Below are positions 45,740 through 56,278 of a DNA stretch of 64,000 nucleotides, piece after piece. Origin of the DNA: Ipomoea triloba (lineage: Eukaryota; Streptophyta; Magnoliopsida; Solanales; Convolvulaceae). How positions within the stretch are numbered: the first letter of the stretch is position 1; each line of letters opens with the position of its first letter. A program made the translations under genes and the position numbers. Where the stretch lies: assembly GCF_003576645.1 (NCBI RefSeq), contig NC_044916.1, forward strand, positions 13,116,307 through 13,180,306, given 5' to 3'. Under the pieces are notes generated by a model. It was not told the origin of the DNA, did no database searches, and saw only the letters and a list, made by a program, of their open reading frames with translations.

Positions 45740-46430
45740 TCGCAACTGGAAGGTCAGTGATCCGCTCGCCAACTTTAGATATCGTTGATCAAATTAATCA
45801 GTACATGTGCGACATGAATATTGCAAAAGGACGAACATATTTAAGTTGTAACTCTTTGTGTAAGGCAGAACCAGACGGTGAAAATCTATTAGAAATAAAC
45901 ACTCCTAAATTCTTAAATAGTTTGAGATTGTTTGATTTTCTTAATCATTCATTGGCATTAATTAAAGGTCGGTGCACCTGTTATGCTATTGCGGAAGATA
46001 GACCATTCTCTTGATCTTTATAATGGTACGCGACTCATCATCACAAGATTAGATCACGTTGTTGAAGAAAGAATAGTTAATGGGACACATGAAGGAACCA
46101 AAGTTCTTATACCTCAAATGTCTCTCACTCTTTCTGATACGAGATTGCCCTTCAAGTTCCAGCATAAATTATTCCCATTGATGTTTGCATATGCCATGAC
46201 TATCAACAAAAGCCAGGGCCGAACACTAACTCACGTTGGGTTATTGCTGAAAAAACCAATTTTTAATCACGGTCAATTGTACATGGCTTTCTCCCGAGTC
46301 ACCCATCCTGATAGCCTGAAAGTGGTAATTAGTTCTAGACGAGGATGGACAAGCTAGATTGTGTTGCTACTACCGATGTTGTCTACAAAGAGGTTTTCAA
46401 TAATGTGTAAATACAACCGGTGATATTATA
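45740..46430 (+). pseudogene. Helitron Pif1-like helicase remnant (C-terminal part)
   Basis: Two frames together cover the end of a plant Helitron Rep/helicase. The first (45757-) reads PTLDIVDQINQYMCDMN and GRTYLSCNSLCKAEPD. A one-base shift near 45975 moves to the second, which reads MLLRKIDHSLDLYNGTRLII, YAMTINKSQGRTL and GQLYMAFSRV, the late Pif1 motifs. A segment resembling the usual C-terminus (ACCGATGTTGTCTACAAAGA) follows to ~46410. The upstream Rep and helicase ATPase motifs are absent. The Helitron 3' hairpin and CTRR end were not found. Confidence 0.75.
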
Positions 46431-47596
46431 TATTTTTTCAAGATGGAAAAATTGCTATATATCTACACAAAAATATATCTTCCATACATATGAGTTAGAA
46501 TAGCAATTGATTTCTAGAATTGAGTTACTAGAGAACGAGCATATTTGCCCAATTTATAAAAATCCTAAACAATGATATATAAAATCTCTAAAATTCCAAC
46601 ACCGCATGCGTACATCTACACATTAGCTGTTAATTAATCAAGGTTACATTAACATGACAATATTTAAACCACATAATTACCATGTACAAAGATTAATATG
46701 TAATTAAGTATTAAATAAGGCAAACAAATATATGGTAAATATCAAAAAAAGGAAATTGCAAATTTTGGTAATGAATGTACCAGTACGTACGTTCTCCGTC
46801 TTCTTCCAACGTCACCAAACTAGCGCAACCGTCGTCGTTAACCAGGGAAGAAGGGGAGCCGCCGCCGGCTCACCTAGTTGCAGCAGTAACGTTGTCGACT
46901 AGAACTTGAGGAGCCGCAACAGCAAACGCCGCTGGCATCTACTGGAGGAGAGAAGGAAGCAGCTAAGTTGCCGGGGAGCCGCAACAGCTTCTCTACAGCG
47001 CCAACCGCCCTTAGCCACGACGTCAACTGGAGCTTGAACTTTTTGAGTAGTATGAGTGCCATAACTATAGGTCCTATATGATTGTCTGTCCTGCATCCCA
47101 TCAATGCAAGTTTTATATAGGCATAATGGTGCATTGGACAAAACCTAGACGATGTCCAATCCAACCTATAAATTAAATGGGTCTAGTCCACTCGCACCAC
47201 ATTATTAAGGCCCACAATATATAAAATATTTGTATTAGAAAAATGTCTTACACGCTATCCATCAAAACTCAAAAACAACCATTTACCCAACCTAAATTAA
47301 ACCTATAAATCGATCACACCAAACCTAATAAATCATTATTAAAAAATCCTTTTTAAATTAGAGTGTGAAGAGAATATCGGGCCAACCAGGTTCGCATCAA
47401 ACTAAGCCATATATACGACCATACATTCTTTCGCTTCACGAGAATAATTGTTGAGCTGTGATATATGGTGGACTATTCGAGCTAAAATGCTTTGAACTTG
47501 CGAAACAGAAAGCGTAGAGATGGGGAAGTTGCTGGAAATGGATGGATTGTTTGAAGAGTGAACACAGAGATGGAAAAGGCGTTGACCGGCCTTCTT
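46431..47596. other. Intergenic DNA with a GC-richer block
   Basis: 46795-47045 is richer in GC (CCGCCGCCGGCTC, GGGGAGCCGCAACAGC twice). Overlapping minus-strand frames of 80-96 codons exist there, but they are low-complexity and I recognise no protein. It could be captured host DNA in a Helitron, but nothing proves it. Confidence 0.4.
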
Positions 47597-47760
47597 ATAT
47601 TATTATTATTATTATTATGTTGTAATTTTTAATATTTAAAGTAATAATAATAATATTATTATTATTAGTAAGAGTATTGTTGTCCAAATGTGTTAATAAT
47701 ATTATTAGTATTAATGTGTTAATAAAATACTATTATTTTATTAGTGTCAATTAGTGTATC
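47597..47760. repeat. ATT/TAA-rich microsatellite region
   Basis: Runs of TAT and AAT trinucleotides on both sides of ATGTTG, partly self-complementary. They lie directly upstream of the second helicase remnant. Confidence 0.75.
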
Positions 47761-48005
47761 ATGTTCAAATTTCAAAGAAGACAATTCTCTTTAATGTTGT
47801 CATATGCAATGACAATTAGCAAGAGTCAAGGTCAAATACTTACACATGTTGGGTCACTTTTAAGAAGTCAGGTATTTGTTCATTGCCAATTGTATGTTGC
47901 TGCTTCCACAGTGAGAAATTCAAATGGGTTGAAAATATTAATATGTAATGACTACTTCAACTACTAATGTATGTATTGTACCATGAAGTGTTCAATAATG
48001 TATAA
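47761..48005 (+). pseudogene. Second Helitron helicase remnant
   Basis: Reads MFKFQRRQFSLMLSYAMTIS, then KSQGQILTHVGSLL and QLYVAASTV, matching the same terminal helicase motifs as 46150-46320 but clearly diverged (the family's SRV is changed to STV). After its stop the ATGTATGTATTGTACCATGA segment aligns with the first remnant's tail. It is a separate, older fragment. Confidence 0.7.
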
Positions 48006-49054
48006 CTAACATGTAATTTAAGTATATTCCAATATTTAGTGAAATCATGTAATTAGTTAAGATACTTAAATGTCTTTTTCCCTAAACAACTACTGTTTAA
48101 TTGTCTAATGATTTATTTAATTACTATAGTATTAAAACAATTGTTATAAAATGTATCCGTACATCGCACTGAACAATAATAGTATGTTTAGTTCCTTCTC
48201 TATGGATCAATTTAATTTATAAACATCTCCATCTATTATACTAGTGACTACACAAATTCAGTTCGGAAACTTCTTCAAAATCATTAATACAGATGATTTT
48301 AAAATGAATATATCGCTAAATAAACCTAACTTCAATGATGTTGGTGAAGAACCCCTAAGCCTTCTCCCAAATATTATGTAACTTTTTATTACTTAAAAAG
48401 TTTTATTAAATGGCAAAACATAACTTAGAAATGTCAAGAACCAGGGCTACATGCAAGCACCAAAGATGGAAAACAGAAGACTACATTTCGAGAAAAACTT
48501 ATCATTGAAGAACTTTCAAACAACTGGGATTCAATTATGTAGCCGAACAACCTATAATAGGGGAATGACATAGAATCAAATTACAATCAAAATCTTATGA
48601 TCACAACAGATCCTAGTTCCCGAAGAACTTAAAATGATAGAGCTTCGCAAATCAATAGACCTTTCAACAGTATAGATGGAAAAGAGTTAAATCAATAGAT
48701 CTTATAGTGAGATGAGCCAATAAAGCTTATTATCTGTTAGAAGCTAAGATGTGAATTTTTGGCAAACTTAACTAAAAAGCTTTAATTTGATAAAGAAAGT
48801 GGTTGGTAGAGCTTAAGGGTTTGAAAGAAAAGAGGTTTCAAAAGATGTATTCATTAAACCTGGTGGATGAGTTACGTTGACGCTAGGATAATAGAGCATG
48901 ATTATCAGCCCATGCCAGCCTCGCAGTGTGGAGCTGTGGGATGGTATCTTGGCTGTCTGACAAGCTTCCAATCTTTATCTTTTTTTGCTGTTTGCATCAA
49001 AGTTACCAAGGGATTAATGGAGATTCTGAAATTAGATTAATTATTTGCAAATCG
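48006..49054. other. Intergenic DNA upstream of PR-1
   Basis: No gene is seen. One TTGACG word (~48875) about 640 bp upstream of the PR-1 ATG contains a W-box/as-1-like core, which could matter for a defence gene, but a single short match is weak. Confidence 0.5.
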
Positions 49055-49212
49055 TGTTAGAATATATATACAATCTCAAATCAAGTGGAAATGGAGATTT
49101 TGAAATTAGATTTGGCAAGTTTATGATTTTTTGCTGTACACTTTTTGTATTTTTTTGTAAAATAAAAAAATTTTATTCACCCCCCCTAGACATTTACTTG
49201 TCACCAGAACCA
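49055..49212 (+). repeat. Short copia LTR-like remnant
   Basis: Starts TGTTAGAATATATATAC and ends TTCACCCCCCCTAGACATTT...CAGAACCA, resembling the start and the C-run end of SIRE-type LTRs such as E's (TTCACCCCC...TCTAGACTTG). It is only ~158 bp, so it would be an internally deleted solo LTR. No target duplication found. Confidence 0.35.
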
Positions 49213-49384
49213 ATTTTTTTCAACCTACCTACCTAACTTTCTTCCTATAGATACTCTACCCAGAAATATTTGCGTTTCCTTATTAAATGCACTGATCAAT
49301 ATTTGTGAAGTCACCATTACTCTTGTATTTGTAGGCCATAGAAATTATTCAAAGATATCCGTTCTTTTAGGATACATACATTCC

Positions 49385-49392
49385 TATAAATA
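49385..49392 (+). promoter_or_regulatory. TATA box of the PR-1 gene
   Basis: TATAAATA, 127 bp upstream of the ATG, in ATTCCTATAAATACCC. It predicts a start site near 49415 and a ~95-base leader. Confidence 0.7.
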
Positions 49393-49511
49393 CCCTATAA
49401 CCCAATGCCAATGGTCATTATATTGCATCTCTGCAGAAAGACTACATTTTTCCATTTCCTCTTACTTTTCCTTTTTATTGCATCTGATCTGCAAATCACA
49501 ATAAAAAGGAA

Positions 49512-50009
49512 ATGGAGTTTTCTTTTCTGCAGGTTTCTATTGCCATAATTGCCTTAGCCGCCATTGCCCAGCCATCTTTTGGACAGGCCGCCTGTGATTC
49601 TGATTGCATTAAAGGGTTTATTGTTGCACATAACGCGGCCCGAGAAACGGTCGGCGCTCCACCGGTTAAGTGGAACACCACCTTAGCAGACTTTGCTGAA
49701 TCCTATGCCAGCAAGAGGTCTACTGACTGTGCGGCGCAGCACTCACATGGGCCATATGGAGAAAACATCGCAATGGCTTCTGCCGAATTGTCTCCGGCGG
49801 ATTCCGTGAAGTTGTGGATGGATGAGAAGAAATACTATGACCAGGCGTCGAATTCTTGCACCGGCGGAGAGTGTCACCATTATACGCAAGTGGTTTGGCA
49901 TGACACCACGAGTATTGGCTGTGCTAGGGCTACGTGCAAAACTGGTTGGATGTTTGTCACCTGCAACTATTACCCTCCAGGCAACTATGTGGGCGAATGT
50001 CCATATTAA
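49512..50009 (+). CDS. PR1: Pathogenesis-related protein 1 (CAP superfamily), single exon
   Basis: A 165-residue secreted defence-related protein of the PR-1 family; family members bind sterols and act in the apoplast. Residues 1-24 form a signal peptide (hydrophobic VSIAIIALAAIA, likely cut after PSFG). The CAP domain follows: AHNAARETVGAPPVKWN (39-55), HSHGPYGENIA (77-87), YTQVVWHD (124-131), CNYYPPGNYVG near the end. The CAP tetrad is present as H77, E84, E105 and H123. The six usual Cys are C73, C116, C121, C137, C142 and C151; there are three extra at C28, C32 and C163. The last is inside the C-terminal PPGNYVGECPY segment that corresponds to the CAPE signalling peptide. The HHYTQ motif has His where Gly is usual. 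Length and lack of introns fit the family. It is the only intact host gene here. Confidence 0.95.
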   Translation: MEFSFLQVSIAIIALAAIAQPSFGQAACDSDCIKGFIVAHNAARETVGAPPVKWNTTLADFAESYASKRSTDCAAQHSHGPYGENIAMASAELSPADSVKLWMDEKKYYDQASNSCTGGECHHYTQVVWHDTTSIGCARATCKTGWMFVTCNYYPPGNYVGECPY

Positions 50010-52109
50010 AAACAACTTTTTTTCTTGTTGATTAGTATGATCTTGTGAAATGCAGACAATGCATTATAAAAAATATATAAATATTTAAAAAGTAAAATAT
50101 TAGCACTAATGTACTATCATGAAACAACTACTATTTCATGCATGGATGTTGATTGAATTCAATTTTGAACTTTTTCTTTTACTTCTGGCTAGCTATACTT
50201 TATTTTTTTCTGAGTCCATTGATATCCATTTTTTCTTTTTTGGTTTTGGTTCTTGCCTTATAAGATTTCCCTGAGTGAACTCATGGGAATAAATTGATTT
50301 TGATTAACCAACACCAACCAGTTGCGAGTTCTTAATACGAAAAAATAATGAGTGAAAATGAGACAAATTTTAGACGGTTTTTTCTCTTTTTTTTTATCGT
50401 TATAATTTATTTTTTATTGTTATAATAAATATAAGTAAGGCTATAGGGACTCGAACGGTAGACCTTCTCGGTAAAACAGATCAAATTGCTTATTATCAAA
50501 ATGATCTTAACTCTAAACATTTTATAGCCCGGGCCAAAATAGTCCCTATATTTAAAAAACTAAAATTTAAATTAAGTAATACTAAAAAAAAATGATAATA
50601 TATATCAAATAACATGAAATAAGATTACAAAATTGTCAACCATGAAATGAAACTACAAAAAGTGAGGTGACAAACACATGATGACATGTATAAATCTTGT
50701 TTCATGAGAATGGTAGGAATATACCAATTTTTTTTTATAGATATGCAAAGTAACTCAATAGCCCCCTCCTTAGAACGGTTTGGAGAAACAGGTTGAGCAA
50801 TGTAGGGAGTGTACAGCTTCACGTAGGGAGTGTACAGCTTCACGAGGGCGGCCTATCTGCTTCCTCTCATCTCTGCTCAGCAAACAAGGGTTGGGGCCCT
50901 CTTCAAGTGAGTGACTTCCCTGGTGGAAGTAATAACCAATGATATGGTCATGAAAATTGAGAGGTTTTATGAGTGTTCAATATTAACCTAAAAAGAGGAT
51001 GAGAGCCAATTTCTGAATATACATTTATTTTCCTTCTCTTTTACCAGGTTGATATAATCAAAATATCTCTTCGATTTCATTATTGATAGGAGGCACTAGA
51101 AATACACATACCCTATAGGTGCAATTGTTATACCATGGACCAAGGTTCACCTTGCATTGTGGATTCTGGTCCAGGATTAAACCTACCTTAAAAAACTGGA
51201 CATGGGCTTCACTGGGATTAGCTTGGATCGGGATCGTCTTAGTCTTATTAGAAAAAGTCCGGGGCCCAGCTTGAAATTGGCCTAGGACCGGATCTAGGCA
51301 CGACCTAGGCCCATAACTGTCCTAGGCTCGGAGCGTGCCCAAACTTTGGCCTAAATGAGTTTCAATTAAGAAATAAATTAAAGTGTTTAATTTTCTGGTT
51401 CTTCCAACAATAGATCTATAGATTGAAAATGTGCTAAATGGCTTAAATACAATATAAAAATTCAGTTTAAAATATTGTGTGCACAACATAATTTACTTAA
51501 AAAGTTATTTTAGGTTTGACGATACACCTACCATATTCAAAGGAATTCTACATATAAATCATCATGATATAATAACTATTTTGTATAATAGTAATCAAGC
51601 TATTAATGCTAGCATAATTACAACTATGTGAATTTTGATTTCTCTAAATTACTGAGGATAGGGATACATCTTAATAATTTTCAATATTAAAAGCTAACCC
51701 AATAAAAATAAATCCCAAACCCAAATTTAAAGTATTTTATAATTTTTCTTAATATATCAATCTAACACAATTTAGTGATTAATAATAAAATAAACTTTAA
51801 AATACATTTTATAATATTTCTAAGTTATCAATTTTTATAATGTATTAATAAATTAATTAATCGAACATAATTTAGTGATATAAATAATTACAAATTCATT
51901 TAGTGCTTCAATAAGACTTAGTAAATATTCATATTTTAAACCTGCAAAACAGTGCTTTAGGGTTCTAATGTTCTATAGACGCTAAACAATAGGGAGAACA
52001 CATATAGGATCAAAGAGAAAACAAGTTGATGATGACAAAGGCAATTCTATTATAACTTTGTTTGCCATTGTAAATTTAAACACATCTTAATATGCATATA
52101 ACTTGAAAT
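50010..52109. other. AT-rich intergenic DNA downstream of PR-1
   Basis: No gene supported. A 21-bp unit (GTAGGGAGTGTACAGCTTCAC) is repeated twice at about 50797-50842. At 51180-51350 a GC-richer stretch holds three CCTAGG palindromes within ~60 bp, looking like a degraded repeat. The minus-strand frame near 50625-50843 is created by the 21-bp repeat and is not trusted. Confidence 0.6.
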
Positions 52110-52114
52110 ATCAT

Positions 52115-52820
52115 TGTAGACACAGAAATTTTGATGGAATTAAATTGGTTATTAATATTGGACCGCATATTATTTGAACTTGTATATCAATTAATTAAAT
52201 TAATTTGGGTTATGTTATTTACCTAATTAATTTAATTATTTGATAAAGATTTAGTCAAATTATATATTATTATTATTTAAGATATTATAATTGTGACAGG
52301 ATCATGAACCTAGACATTATGGTGACTAAATACATTTTGGATAACTCTTTATATTATCTCAAATATTTATTTATTAATTTTGAGATAATATCAAAGAGTT
52401 CTAGATGGAGTGGGAGTCTCACATTCTCACCCCTACAAATAGAGGCATTCATTTCATTCTCAATGATCACTTGAAGCTCCACTTCTCTCTGGAGTAAAGA
52501 TTTCAGAAGTCAATAAAGAAGCCCTGCAGAAATACATACCGAAGCTCGGCAAAAGTGGATTGAAGATCAAACGATTCAAGTGATCAAGTCAAGCTAAAGT
52601 GGGACTGAAGATCAAGCCAATTTAAGACCGGAGGCCCTTCAACGAAGATCAAGCAACAAAGCCCTTCTCTGAAGAACAAGCCGCATTCCGGAGGCCCTTC
52701 AGCCAAAGTTTCAAGTCAAGTCAACTAAGTGGAGAATCAGAGGATTTCATTGATAGAGATTTTGTACCCGCGCACTTTTGAAATTCAAATATATATACTT
52801 TTCACTTTTTCTTGTTCACA
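52115..52820 (+). repeat. 5' LTR of element F, TATA box mutated
   Basis: At ~52433 it reads CCCTACAAATAGAGG where the 3' LTR has CCCTATAAATAGAGA, so the TATA box has a T-to-C change. This copy may be transcriptionally weakened. Confidence 0.88.
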
Positions 52821-52825
52821 GATTT

Positions 52826-52843
52826 TGGCACACCCAGTGGGAC
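52826..52843 (+). promoter_or_regulatory. Primer-binding site of element F (not tRNA-Met)
   Basis: TGGCACACCCAGTGGGAC lies five bases after the LTR end. It begins TGG as expected for a tRNA CCA end but differs from the tRNA-Met site of the other elements. It resembles sites of Tat/Ogre-like plant Ty3 elements; the exact tRNA is not determined. Confidence 0.65.
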
Positions 52844-52905
52844 ATCTCTACCTCTCATCTCTTCACTATCGATCAACTCAACAAGCAACTCTACCAGCAA
52901 TCTGA

Positions 52906-55491
52906 ATGGCGTCAAGAAGCTCGGTGTTCAAGAAGTCCTTTGCCCAAGCTGCTAGTTCCAAGTCTTCATCAACAGCTAGTTACGAAGCTAGCCGAGAAAC
53001 CGAAGGACCATTAACCAGGAGCCACGCAAGGAGCTTAGGAATGCGATCGTCTGAATCTGAGCCCATCGTTCGACGCATGATTCAAAGATTCAAAACAACC
53101 CCTACTATCCTGAGGAAGGCTACCTACGTTGCGGATCTACCATCTTCGAAAGGAGCAACTAGTAGCGAGATGCCGACTTCTTCGAAAGGAGCAAACGATA
53201 GAAAAAGGTCGACTTCTTCGAAAGAAGCAGCTGGTAGTGGAATGTCGCCTTCTTCGGAAGGAGCAAACGATAGCAGAAGGTCGACATCTTCAAAAGGAAC
53301 AACCAGTAGTGGGAAGCCAACTTCTTTGAGAGGAGCAGTTGATAGCGGGAAGTCAACTACCCCAAAAGGAGCGACGAATAGCAAGAGTCCAACATCCCTA
53401 AAAGGAGTGGCAGATAGTGAGAGCCCAACATCTCCGAAAGAAGCGGCATATAGCGAGAGCCCAACATCTTCGAAAGAAGCGGCATATAGCGAGAGTCCAA
53501 CATCTCCAAAAGAAGCGACATGTAGCGGGAGTCCAACATCTTTGAAAGAAGCTGCTGATAGTATGAGTAGAACATCCCCAAAAGGAAACGCTAACACTGG
53601 AGGCTCGTTACCAACATCGCTGACATCCAACGTGTGGAAAGCTGCGCCAGAATGGTCACGCATCTATACCATCATGCCTGCTATGACAACAAGCGCAACA
53701 TCTATAGAGGATCAACTTGCTGGCATCACTAAGGCTCTTGAAGGGATGACTAACCTCATTCAAAGCCAAGAAAAGAGAATCAACGACTTAGTTGAAAAGG
53801 TCGAGAGCACAAGAAATGGCGAAACTAGTAAGGCTCCTGGGAAACAACCCGAGGTTCAAGGAGAAGACATCTCACAGTCTCCAACTCGCATTGGGCGAAC
53901 TACGATACACGATGAATCAACGTCGCACATACCAGCTTCGGATATGAGCATTCCAGTCACTGGGGGCATGATACCAGTAGATCGACTTAACGAGTTCATC
54001 ATGGGAGCTATCAAAGGAAAGCTCGAGGGAGGACATCATTCATACACTTACTCCAAGCCATACACCCAAAGGATAGAGGATTTGAAGATGCCCGTTGGCT
54101 ATCAACCTCCAACATTTCAACAATTCGATGGGAAAGGCAATCCAAGACAACACATCGCCCACTTCGTGGAAACATGTAACGACGCTGGGACATATGGAGA
54201 TCTTCTTGTCAAGCAGTTCGTCCGCTCTTTGAAGGGCACTGCATTCAATTGGTACACTGACTTGGAGCCCGGTTGCATTGATAGTTGGCATGACATGGAG
54301 CTAGAGTTCTTGACCCGCTTCTATAGCACGAGAAGAACCACCAGCTTATTAGAACTCACCACCGCCCGCCAAAGGGAGGGTGAATGCTCAACTACTTACA
54401 TTGAAAGATGGAGGGAGTTGTGCTTAAATTGCAAGGAAAAGATTTCACAGAGCTCTGCGATTGAAATGTGCATCCAGGGCATGCACTTTAAGCTCTCCTA
54501 CATCCTCCAAGGGCTCAAGCCTAAGACCTTCGAGGAATTATCTAGTTACGCCCATGATATGGAATTAAGCATAGCTGCTAATGGTGGACAAAACACACTC
54601 ATCCAAAGCTTCTATAATGGGGGCAAGAGTCATGATGTTGAAAATGGAGGCAAACCCTTTCAGAAATACGAAAGCATGGATGCTATGTATGTGAATACTC
54701 AACCATCTCGGATATTCACTAAAGTTGCTAGTGGGTTTAAGGATGCTTCTATGCCATTGCGGGGTGGTAGACGGCTTTCTCTAAGGGAAAGACAAAACAA
54801 GCAGTATCAATTCTTGGATTCTGATGTCTCACATATGTTTGATGAACTATTAAAGCACAATCTCATTGATTTGCCAGATATGAGGCGATCACATGAGGCA
54901 TCAATGGTAGATGATCCGAGTTACTGCAAGTACCATAGACTCGTCGGACATCCAATTGACAATTGCTTTGTCTTTAAGGATAAAGTAATGGAGTTAGCTC
55001 AACAGGGGAAAGTTGAACTTGCAGATTCCATAGCAAGCACCAATCAAGTTTCCATCTCATGCAATAAATCTACTTCACTACTCGTTAAGAGAAACAATGT
55101 GAAAGGAAATGAGAAACGACATAAGCGTCAACTCCCTCTTAACGTCAAGTCATATGATGTCAAAGCTAGACATGGTACTCGTTTTGGTGCTAAGCATGTT
55201 AAACAACAAGTTTGTGATGCAACACGACTACCTAAGCAAGTTATGAAAATGTGGGTCAAGAAGAGAGTGTTAAAGGTCCCTATTGATGGGAAAACTTGCA
55301 ACCACCATATGAAAGTACGAGTCCCAATCACATTGGCGGACTATGTGCCGAAGTGGTTCCATACTCCAACTAACCAAGAAATGGAGATGAAAATTCCTCA
55401 AATCAACCCATGTGATGGAGAAGAATGTGCATCATCATATTATACCACTATCTATGATGGAGGCAATACTTGTCAAGCTTCCTCAATATGA
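52906..55491 (+). CDS. gag: Gag of TR-GAG element F, with 12-residue repeats
   Basis: An intact 861-codon ORF. Residues 80-223 are twelve perfect 12-residue units (SPKEAAYSESPT-like) plus a worn thirteenth. A short helical stretch (KALEGMTNLIQSQEKRINDL) follows near 285. The Retrotrans_gag domain lies at ~413-515 (AHFVETCNDAGTYGDLLVKQ, AFNWYTDLEPGCIDSWHDME, LTRFYS). A zinc-knuckle variant C-x2-H-x4-H-x4-C (CKYHRLVGHPIDNC) is at 674-687, as in Gags of large plant Ty3 elements. The C-terminus (ITLADYVPKWF) has no protease motif and stops at TGA 55489-55491. It could package F RNA or co-assemble with a partner's Gag. Lack of stops suggests recent activity or selection. Confidence 0.85.
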   Translation: MASRSSVFKKSFAQAASSKSSSTASYEASRETEGPLTRSHARSLGMRSSESEPIVRRMIQRFKTTPTILRKATYVADLPSSKGATSSEMPTSSKGANDRKRSTSSKEAAGSGMSPSSEGANDSRRSTSSKGTTSSGKPTSLRGAVDSGKSTTPKGATNSKSPTSLKGVADSESPTSPKEAAYSESPTSSKEAAYSESPTSPKEATCSGSPTSLKEAADSMSRTSPKGNANTGGSLPTSLTSNVWKAAPEWSRIYTIMPAMTTSATSIEDQLAGITKALEGMTNLIQSQEKRINDLVEKVESTRNGETSKAPGKQPEVQGEDISQSPTRIGRTTIHDESTSHIPASDMSIPVTGGMIPVDRLNEFIMGAIKGKLEGGHHSYTYSKPYTQRIEDLKMPVGYQPPTFQQFDGKGNPRQHIAHFVETCNDAGTYGDLLVKQFVRSLKGTAFNWYTDLEPGCIDSWHDMELEFLTRFYSTRRTTSLLELTTARQREGECSTTYIERWRELCLNCKEKISQSSAIEMCIQGMHFKLSYILQGLKPKTFEELSSYAHDMELSIAANGGQNTLIQSFYNGGKSHDVENGGKPFQKYESMDAMYVNTQPSRIFTKVASGFKDASMPLRGGRRLSLRERQNKQYQFLDSDVSHMFDELLKHNLIDLPDMRRSHEASMVDDPSYCKYHRLVGHPIDNCFVFKDKVMELAQQGKVELADSIASTNQVSISCNKSTSLLVKRNNVKGNEKRHKRQLPLNVKSYDVKARHGTRFGAKHVKQQVCDATRLPKQVMKMWVKKRVLKVPIDGKTCNHHMKVRVPITLADYVPKWFHTPTNQEMEMKIPQINPCDGEECASSYYTTIYDGGNTCQASSI
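53143..53574 (+). repeat. 36-bp coding minisatellite in the gag of element F
   Basis: Twelve units of exactly 36 bp with no indels, encoding S-x-K-G/E-A-x-x-S-x-x-x-T. Conserved Lys, Ala and terminal Thr alternate with variable charged residues, giving a disordered low-complexity tract near the N-terminus. Confidence 0.9.
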
Positions 55492-55502
55492 ATTGAAAAC
55501 AC

Positions 55503-56190
55503 AAATCATTTCAATCTCCTTTAGCACGAGGATAAACTGCTTCAAATCATTTCAATCTCCTTTAGCACGAGGATAAACTGCTTCAAATCATTTCAATCCT
55601 CCTTTAGCACGAGGATAAACTGCTTCAAATCATTTCAATCTCCTTTAGCACGAGGATAAACTGCTTCAAATCATTTCAATCTCCTGTAGCACGAGGATAA
55701 ACTGTTTCAAATCATTTCAATCTCCTTTAGCACGAGGATAAACTGCTTCAAATTATTTCAATCTCCTTTAGCACGAGGATAAACTGCTTCAAATCATTTC
55801 AATCTCCTTAGTACGAGGATAAACTGCTTCATATCATTTCAGTCTCCGTAGTACGAGGATAAACTGCTTCAAATCATTTCAATCTCCTTAGTACGAGGAT
55901 AAACTGCTTCATATCATTTCAGTCTCCGTAGTACGAGGATAAACTGCTTCAAATCATTTCAATCTCCTTAGTACGAGGATAAACTGCTTCATATCATTTC
56001 AGTCTCCGTAGTACGAGGATAAACTGCTTCAAATCATTTCAATCTCCTTAGTACGAGGATAAACTGCTTCATATCATTTCAGTCTCCGTAGTACGAGGAT
56101 AAACTGCTTCAAATCATTTCAATCTCCTTAGTACGAGGATAAACTGCTTCATATCATTTCAGTCTCCGTAGTACGAGGATAAACTGCTTC
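55503..56190 (+). repeat. 41/40-bp tandem array in the 3' region of element F
   Basis: Seventeen units of core GAGGATAAACTGCTTC. The first seven are ~41 bp with CTTTAGCACGAGG. The last ten are 40 bp, alternating an AAATC/CCTTAGTACG form with an ATATC/CCGTAGTACG form, making five 80-bp dimers. The array fills the space between gag and the 3' LTR where pol would be. Confidence 0.95.
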
Positions 56191-56278
56191 ATATGGTGTC
56201 GAGACTTCCTTGAATATGCACTTTCAAGCTGGATGCGCTCTCACGTGACAGATTCAAGCAAGTCTCGAGGTGGCAATT

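Noticed and set aside
46874..47164. Minus-strand 96-codon frame near Helitron remnants
   Set aside because: Low-complexity Ser/Cys end, no recognised family, competing overlapping frame of similar length.
48875..48880. Single TTGACG as a functional W-box/as-1 element of PR-1
   Set aside because: One short match 640 bp upstream is expected by chance; kept only as a remark.
55503..56190. CRISPR-like look of the 40/41-bp array
   Set aside because: Direct head-to-tail repeats without spacers, inside element F.
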